Of a DNA stretch of 64,000 nt, positions 57,076 through 64,000 are shown one piece after another (within the stretch, counting starts at the first letter, position 1; every line of letters begins with the position of its first letter). The DNA is taken from contig QXCR01000100.1 of the NCBI GenBank assembly GCA_004380135.1, positions 1-64,000 of the forward strand. Reading direction: 5' to 3'. Origin of the DNA: Stemphylium vesicarium. Taxonomy: Eukaryota; Ascomycota; Dothideomycetes; Pleosporales; Pleosporaceae. A program made the position numbers and the translations under genes. Below the pieces are notes generated by a model. It had not been told where the DNA came from, ran no database searches, and worked only from the letters and a program-made list of their open reading frames with translations.

Positions 57076-57719
57076 TTTGGGTAATTGAGGGGTTCTAGCA
57101 AGTGAATGTGGTGATGCTATTCAGTGATATACTCTCCGACCTGGGCGTTGATGTCTAATCCGATGATTGATAACTTTTTGCGGGCACGGGCCGGTGACGC
57201 ACCGTCATTGGCCGCCCTCGGTAAAGGGCGCGTCGAATCTTCGAGAGTATGCCACGACGCGATCTCTACCCAAAGGCAGCTTTGGACTTGTAAATAGAGC
57301 ATAGCTTGAATTGAAGGGTGTCGATGCGTTATAGTCTGCATATTGCGAGAGCGGGCCTTTCAAACGGCCACCATGCGCTTTCCGCGTGGTGAGCACGCTA
57401 TACCCGAGCCTCGGCGACTTGCTATGTACCAGTGTCATCCAGTCCAAATCGTGGTATTACCAAATATTCATTATCCGCAATGCTCGTATCTATACATGTC
57501 GAGTTGTATAGTCGGAAGTACGCAAGTACCATGCCGACCCACGCCGTTGGTTCAGCGTGTAATGCATAATCCTGCCCTAATCATAAGATGCCCAGTATCC
57601 CAAACTCCTGATAAATGCTCATATCCCATAATGTATAAAGAACGGCGGCGGTCGCGCCAAAGAGGGGTATCGTCGAAGAAAACCGAAATAAAGTCGTGCG
57701 TATGCGTAGAGTGGCCCGG
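57076..57719. other. Intergenic interval
   Basis: About 640 bases between the MDJ1-like start and the end of the SAP30-like gene. No feature was seen. Confidence 0.35.
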
Positions 57720-58355
57720 TCACTTTCTGTGAGGAGCAAATCGTACTCTGAATTCCTTGTCTGCAGGGATTGTCAGCAAGCTGTCATAGCTGAAGCTTGT
57801 TTGGGCGCCGTACCCTGGTGTTTCGACTTGTACAGCCAGTCGACGATCACGTCACTCTCCGTGACAGCCTGGGAATTGAAGCTCTTCTTGACTGCCAGCC
57901 CCAGCTGGTCCTTGTGTACGCGTCGTTTTGACTTGGGTCGCGACATGGTCGGAGACATTCTTCCGATTCCCTGGTTCAGTACGACGTGACTGAGCGGGTT
58001 CTTGAAGCTTGACGGGCAGTCGAGACGGTAGGCTCGTCGGTAGCCTTGGAGTACAGAAGATTCTTGCGATGACCACTTGATCTGTTTGAGTAGGCGCATG
58101 TCAGTACAGGCGAGCTGTAGTATGCGACGAGATAAGGAGAGGCGCGCGACTGACATTGCCCGATGAGCTGAGGTCGGTCGACGTGTGACCGCTGTTGGTA
58201 GACGCATTGTCGACTTCTTTCAGACTGCTTCCGTTCATGGCGCCGAGTCCGCCATTGCGACGAACGCCCCGCGCGTTGGGGCCTTGGAGGTTCTGGAGTT
58301 TGTCCTTGAGTGAGGTATGCGCCTCGTCGGTGTTGTGGGTGCGTTTTGGCGGCAT
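57720..58355 (-). CDS. SAP30-like Sin3-binding protein
   Basis: Three exons: 58355-58155, 58081-57814 and 57760-57720 (169 aa). The SAP30 Sin3-binding region fills the second exon: IKWSSQESSVLQGYRRAYRL, then NPLSHVVLNQGIGRMSPTMS, KSKRRVHKDQLGLAVKKSFN and ESDVIVDWLYKSKHQ, with HQDKEFRVRFAPHRK completed by the tiny last exon. Proteins of this type anchor Sin3/Rpd3 histone deacetylase complexes in the nucleus. The N-terminal exon is basic and low-complexity (MPPKRTHNTDEAHTSLKDKL). The first donor is GTCAGT. The last exon was placed because it restores the conserved C terminus. Confidence 0.85.
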
Positions 58356-60224
58356 TGCGTAGGACCAATGGTCTATGGAATAAAAAAACAAACACACAGA
58401 TGCTTCGGGCCCAGCGTGCAGACTATGGCAAAGGATTCGCGAGGTTGGATCATGCGTTGTCCAAGTACGGGCTGCCAGCGAGAGGAGAACAAAATGACGG
58501 CTAAGGGTCCAAGCGTAAATGACGTTGGCGCGCTTCTGCCGTCAGGGTCCTCCCTCCCCTTCCCTCCCCTGCATTAGGCCTCCATTCACCCCCTCCGTTT
58601 GGAATCGCCATGGTGACAATCAGATATCAAGTCGTCTTTCGGGGCTTGTTTGCTCTGCTTGCATGGATTCCATACAGGTACAGCTCTAGCACGTTGTCGC
58701 GTCAGTCGCGTGTTGCTCCTCGGCTTCCCCTCACCATCCCGGTCCCTCGCGTACGACCTATAGTGCATCCAGAAAGGGAAGCATCAGCGGTGTCAACAAC
58801 GGCTGCGTGCCTTTGCGCGTGCTTGTGCCTGCACATAGCTTCTGCATCTCAGAGCAGAGATATCTGGTCTGCTAATAGGAGTTGGGGCATCGGGCCTTTG
58901 CTGCTCATGTCCACTTCCACGGTGGGGACGCGCGAGCTCGCGTGGAAGGTTTCCCCTGGATCTCAGCATCTAGCTGCTAGCGAAACATCGTGTCGTACAG
59001 TAGAGTATGCGGGTACCTGGCGTTTGGGATGCGCAATTGCCCGAGCATGACCATAGTCACGGGTAGCGCGGGGCACAGAGTTTGAGAATAACAGTGGTAA
59101 GCGAGTGCCACAGAAGACGAAATGCAGCTGGCAGGCGCCAATGGCGAGAGAGTCCAAAGCACGAAGCAAGAGTAGATGTCAGTCTCAGCCGGAAAGACTT
59201 CGGAAGCCGAGCATCCGCATCTTGGATTAGCCCATGTCGGCCTCCAGCAGGAACGGCTGAGTACATGTCCAAGCACCGCCGACTAACGGCTCCACGGAAG
59301 CGACTAAACGTCGATGGATACTGCGGCATAACTGCCAAGCTGGTTTGTGAGAAAAACTCGCTTTGATCAAAGGCATGCATAGCGCAAAGCTTCTTTTGTG
59401 CTTCACAAACGACTGCATGGGCAAATAATCTGCCAAGGGATACTCAGGGTTTCCGGCACGCCATTCGTCCTCTGCAGATTTGAGCGCTGTAGTCAGCGGT
59501 GGTACGACAGTGCGACGAAGCAATTACTCAAGCTATGGACGGAATCCGGACGGCTGGAGGGCTGCCAAATAACCATCATGTCGCCAGTGAGAAGCTCAGG
59601 GTCACCATGCTCTCGAGTCCAACAGCTCTGCGATGGACCTGGAGCGCAGCAATCGATTGCCCTACATAGATTCTGATCCTCCCAACACCCTCGTGTTCTC
59701 GCGCTAATGAGATGGACTTTACTTCACCCCGACCGCCAAACCTCAGACTCGGGGTAGACAATACTACCCCTCATTTCTCTCACTTGAGCCACATCAAAGA
59801 CACCGCTCTATTACCGCCTCTGACCGACAGCGTCAGATGCACTTTGGTGGCCTACATAAAGGTCGTGTGCAACCTCTCCCTATTCTTCTTCTTCTTCTTC
59901 CTCCACAGCTTCAACACCACACTTCTTCTATACCCCATCTCAAACGTGCCTCATCCACTCGAGCTTCCGAGCAGCAACATACACATTGCTTAGCCTTCGG
60001 GTTCAGAGCCCCCCCACAATCAGCTTTTAGTGGTTCCTCAAGCCCTCTCACCTCTTACTTGACCTCAAGTTAATGTTTTCAGTATATCTTGATTCAACTT
60101 TTACGACCCAGACTTCCACGGCCCATACTCTCCGTCTCTCAGGTACAACAAAAGCAGCTAGATAAATCCCGCAACCAGCAACTTCGCACCGACCGGCCCT
60201 CGACAGAACAGCACCACCAGCCAG
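58356..60224. other. Gene-free interval and leader of the DUF6697 gene
   Basis: 1.9 kb with no credible gene. A CTT-repeat tract lies near 59883-59900, and the stretch 59820-60220 is C/T/A-rich, fitting the leader of the next gene. Confidence 0.4.
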
Positions 60225-61757
60225 ATGAGTGTCCGTCTCTCGCCGTATCCTGAAGCCCGACTCCTCAGTCTGGAAATGGGGCATGGAGATTTGCAGAGGG
60301 AGATCGACACTCTCAAGGAACTGTATCATGGCCTTTCTTTCTCAGTCGAAAAACTGAAGAAAGGTGGATGGCCAGTACACGTTAGTCCATTCCAAGACGT
60401 CGACCTTGAGACATCGCACGAAGACGCAAAGCAGTTCAGCCAGCAGTTGGAAGTCCTTAAAAAAGAGGTCCATGGCCCAGTGAATGGAGATGCTGACGAA
60501 CTGAAGGCAAAAGGCAGTATGTCATCCAAGGCCAGAACCCCCAGCGTGAGCAGCGATGCCACAGTCAAGAAGTCTCTTCCACCTCACCTGCGCGGCAAGA
60601 AGCCCGACTTGAGCAACGGAGCCAGGTCAGTATTTAATGCACTCGTTGCGATACCTTTTCCACTTATTGTATTTATCTAAGCTAAGTGCATAACAGTCCT
60701 CAAAAAAGCTACACGATCGTCGCATCCAACGGCTATGGTACCACTGGAGACCAAGATGGCCCAGGTTCCAAGCAACCTTCCATGCCAGCACTGAGTCCAC
60801 CTCTGTCCCCCGACACTGTTCTCCAGGACCCATCGCGGTTCATCAAGCATCTTTTCCTGAATGATGAGAAGACTTGGAAGCCTTATCATCTTACGACCCT
60901 CGCTAAATACTTGGGGGGAATCCCGTCGAGCGGTGCTAGCGTCACTTTCCACCCTGACTTCCTCACCAACCATCTGGGTGGGACCGTTTGGTCACCAGGT
61001 CTGCGCTTTGTTCAAGGCAGAGGACCCTGTATCCTGAAGAACCGTACATACTACCAGATCGACCCAGAGAACGAGCCCTATCTGCCTCAAGCGCCTGGTG
61101 AGCACGGTGCCAAGCTCACGGCATTCTTCAACAAGGCTCCCGAGGAAGAGTTCGGCCATCTCCTTGCCGAGGATTCCAACTCATATGAAGATGTCCCAAT
61201 GTTCGTTCTTGTGGGCAAGCGCTACATGTACTATGGCAACTACTCGCAGACTCGCTGGTCTGACAAGCTGGACCACGATACCATGACAACCAAGGTGCCT
61301 GATCATGTCAAGAACTTCTGGGCTGAAGAGCTCACTGCACCGACGCGTGAAGATTGGGTCACCGAAGAGCTCAAGAAACACTTCTTCCGCAAGCCCGAGT
61401 ATGATGGACGTCTCTACGCTGCCCCGGACAATGACACTATCGATTCTGAGGAGGAGGTCAAGCTCACCGAGAGGATGATCAAGGACGTGCGCAAATACGT
61501 CGATGAGCTTCGTGAGTGGGAGCGCGAGGCCGACATGAAGACTTCCATGATCAAGAAGCAGTCAATCCTCGATGCATTCAACGCCGTAAGTTTCTAGCGA
61601 TGCTTGCAGGCACCATACTAACCAGATGCAGTCTGACATGGACGAAGCGCCCGCACTCCGCCTCTGGTGGGAGTACCTCGAGTGTGTCGATTGGAGGGAA
61701 GACTTCTACGACCTCTTGGTTACACTCCAAGCGCGCGAGGGAGACAAATATGAGTAG
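60225..61757 (+). CDS. DUF6697-family fungal protein
   Basis: Three exons: 60225-60625, 60697-61585 and 61632-61757 (471 aa). Residues about 1-45 contain a short coiled coil (GHGDLQREIDTLKELYHGL); a Ser/Pro-rich linker follows, with a basic patch KKSLPPHLRGKKP. The conserved domain, from about residue 180, includes LNDEKTWKPYHLTTLAKYL, RTYYQIDPENEPYLPQAPGE, VPMFVLVGKRYMYYGNYSQT, RWSDKLD and RLWWEYLECVDW. I recognise these as features of a fungal domain of unknown function (DUF6697). The function is unknown. A second ATG at 60276 is a possible start. All introns are phase-consistent. Confidence 0.75.
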
Positions 61758-63207
61758 TCAACTTCCGTGGAGCCGGGTTGGTAAAGAGGCTGGACTACTT
61801 GTTAGGGCCAGGGCATGTTTCGATTGTCTTGACAGAAAGCCGATCACCACTGGGAACTTATCTTGGGTCTGAGGGTTTTGGTTAAATTGCGAGCGAAAAG
61901 CGCCACATTCGGCACACAGGCGATCGTAGGACACATTATCTTTGGACTTGTTTTTCTTATTTTTCCTGGGTCTTGATTGAGTTCGCCGAGCCTGTACCTG
62001 TACACGACAGGCGAAAGGTTGACAAAAATTGCTAGCAAAGAACAACATCCATAGTACCCTATCTGAGTCTAATGTCGGCTACATGCTTGCAAAACAGCGG
62101 TATTTGGAAAGAGCATGCTGACCAACTAATGTGCCTTCCCCGCCTGCGCAAATGCTGCAGACGCTGCGACCTCACCTCCCCCCATCAACACTACAGCGCG
62201 TATCCATCTCAGGCCAACTCTACACCAGTCATCTACGCAACAGCCCGCGAAACCGCGCACCGAGACCTGGGCGCTGCATCTGGTCGTCGGAAACGGTTAT
62301 AGCGGCCCATTTGACCTGAACCTGGAACGCGGGCTGGACTTCATTTATCGGCCGGCACTCGCGATGCATGGACTGAGAGCTCATGCAGCAATGTAAGAAT
62401 CTCATAATGGGTATGGGCACTATTGCATTGCGCTATCGAATACTATAATGTGTGGTCAGGCGATGCGTTGCCTTGAGAGACACGCGAGGGTCTCTTCGCC
62501 CTGCGCCTCATGGCTTTCGACAGACACTAGAAAGCCGCATTCACGATCCTGAACGCTTCTTAAGTTGTCCTCAGAGAGAGACTATTTGAAAATTCATACT
62601 GGTGCAAGTCTCTGCTTGCCACTGACCATGAGTTTGGAAAATTTAGGCCTCAATTGTCACATCTTACAGCGAGACAAGCCTCGCAAATCTTCAGTCAAGA
62701 ATTCCTCCAAGTGTAGGCGACCCACACCTCATATATTAAGCGTCCAAGTCATGGGCACGCGCTACCAATTTCCCCGCGGATTGGGATGTCCGGCTATTAA
62801 CACCCCTGTGCTATCCATCTACACTCTCCCTGCAACGGCTGTTTGATCCGTCGGGTCTGCCAAGATAGCGACGTCGTCGCATTATGCTATTGGATGAATT
62901 GAGGACTGACACGGCAGTCCCCAAGTCTCGACCGACTATACAGGGCTGTCCTAAGGTTAGGCGCCCGCCCGGTTTCGACATACACCATGTGGGCATCAGC
63001 AAGCGACTTCGATACCTGGATTTGATGACCGTTCCGTCCATATAGCTGAGCCAATATCGAGGGTAATTGCGCGTGACGGGCTGGCGTCGTGCTCAGAGGA
63101 TCTAGTAAAGGTACAATAGTACACACTTTCCAGAAGCTGATGGTTCCAAGTACTCCCACAAAACACGGTCTCGGATATACGAACATCTACTATAACCTCA
63201 CATCAAC
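61758..63207. other. Intergenic interval
   Basis: 1.45 kb with no convincing gene, RNA gene or repeat. It includes the promoter of the AA9 gene. Confidence 0.4.
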
Positions 63208-64000
63208 ATGAAGGCTTCCACAGTATTCTCAATAGCAGCTTCGTTCTTTGTGACCGCGACTGCACATGGAGCTGTCGATCAGTATATCGTTGGCGACACA
63301 ACCTACGCTGGGTAGGTACCATTGGCTGCCTCCAACCATTAATGTGCGCTAAGGAGATAGATGGCTACCATACAACTCAGCATCCGGCCAAAAGAGTATA
63401 CAACGACAGTACTCAACTTTCGATCCCTTGTACATCAAAGATCTTTCAGTAAGACCATCTCCACCTGCACAAACGCCAAATTTTGACCTTGTCTAGACTG
63501 TCAACATTCGATGTAACAATGCAGGCACGAAGGGCACTGGCTCAACAGGAACTATCGCCGCGGGTGCTAAGTTGAAAACTCATTGGAAGCAATGGACCCA
63601 CAGGCCGACATCTTTCCTGGTGTATATGGCTAAGTGCCCTGGCACATGCGACGGATGGGACGGGTCTGGCAAAGTTTGGTGTAAGGCTACCTCTTCTTCT
63701 CCCCTTTAGCGATACTAATTCTACACGAACAGTCAAGGTTTTTGAGCAAGGTCTCATCTCCGGTACTCAGAACGCTGGTATCTGGGCTGGCGATGCCATC
63801 CTCGACACGCTTTACGCCACGATCACAATACCAGCTACGCTCGCACCCGGCGACTACCTAATCCGACATGAACTCATCGCCGTACATCAGGCGAACAACC
63901 CACAATGTAACTCTCTCAATATGTAAGCTATAGAGTCATACCTAACACCATCTAGTCTACCCAGAATGTGCCCAATTCACAGTAACCGGCTCCGGTACCG
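63208..64000 (+). CDS. AA9 lytic polysaccharide monooxygenase (partial)
   Basis: Exons 63208-63311, 63361-63448, 63497-63680, 63733-63906 and 63956 to the right edge; the 3' end is outside the window. The signal peptide MKASTVFSIAASFFVTATA is cleaved before HGAVDQYIVGDTTYAGW, leaving the N-terminal copper-ligand His. The second copper ligand region is DYLIRHELIAVHQANNPQ and the family block QFYPECAQFTVTGSG follows. C-T-G-T-like disulfide positions (MAKCPGTCDGWDG) also fit. AA9 enzymes oxidatively cleave cellulose and other glucans outside the cell. All four introns restore frame. The active-site Tyr lies further downstream and cannot be checked. Confidence 0.93.

Overview
The window reads as nuclear DNA of a filamentous ascomycete (Pezizomycotina; a Dothideomycete is my best guess from gene content, not proven). 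Genes are mostly 1-5 exons with 45-90 nt GT-AG introns and CTAAC/CTAAT-like branch sites. tRNA genes carry anticodon-loop introns. The protein set is typically fungal: ALG7, SEH1, ECM11-domain protein, mannitol-1-phosphate dehydrogenase, PNS1, KRE9/KNH1, BRO1, PHO80-type cyclin, AA9 LPMO.

Layout. 1-5.4 kb: ALG7 5' end (-) divergent from SEH1 (+), then two tRNA genes (Tyr, Trp), then an F-box gene (-). 5.7-11.1 kb: ECM11-domain protein, an F-box-like protein, and a decayed F-box-like pseudogene. 11.5-17.8 kb: an accessory block with an NB-ARC/TPR NLR (-), a divergent CorA-like two-TM protein (+) and a decayed PNP/UDP-phosphorylase pseudogene; this looks like a fungal NLR/incompatibility-type locus. 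18.4-24 kb: PaxB-like membrane protein, PNS1 transporter, mannitol-1-phosphate dehydrogenase. 24-35 kb: gene-poor DNA with a GFA-domain enzyme (-), a PAP2 membrane enzyme and a BTB protein. 35-48 kb: PHO80-like cyclin, KRE9/KNH1, Xaa-Pro aminopeptidase, GH26 mannanase with CBM35, Nudix hydrolase, a secreted transglycosylase-like/LysM protein, and an MFS sugar transporter (-). 51-64 kb: BRO1 (-), mitochondrial DnaJ MDJ1-like (-), SAP30-like protein (-), DUF6697 protein (+), and the 5' part of an AA9 LPMO.

There is no operon-like logic. Most genes are independent housekeeping loci, and several secreted carbohydrate-active proteins (GH26, SLT-LysM, AA9, KRE9) plus a sugar transporter fit a plant-associated or saprotrophic lifestyle.

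The strongest unusual signal is the tRNA-Tyr gene at 3560-3698. Its anticodon intron is normal, but it only folds if a second 53-nt segment (3581-3633) is removed from the D-loop. That segment has every mark of a spliceosomal intron (GTACGT start, GCTAAT branch site, CAG end). Other points of interest are the near-identical 126-bp TPR repeat array of the NLR, the NLR/CorA divergent pair, and a sharp C-ending to G/T-ending codon switch inside several genes.
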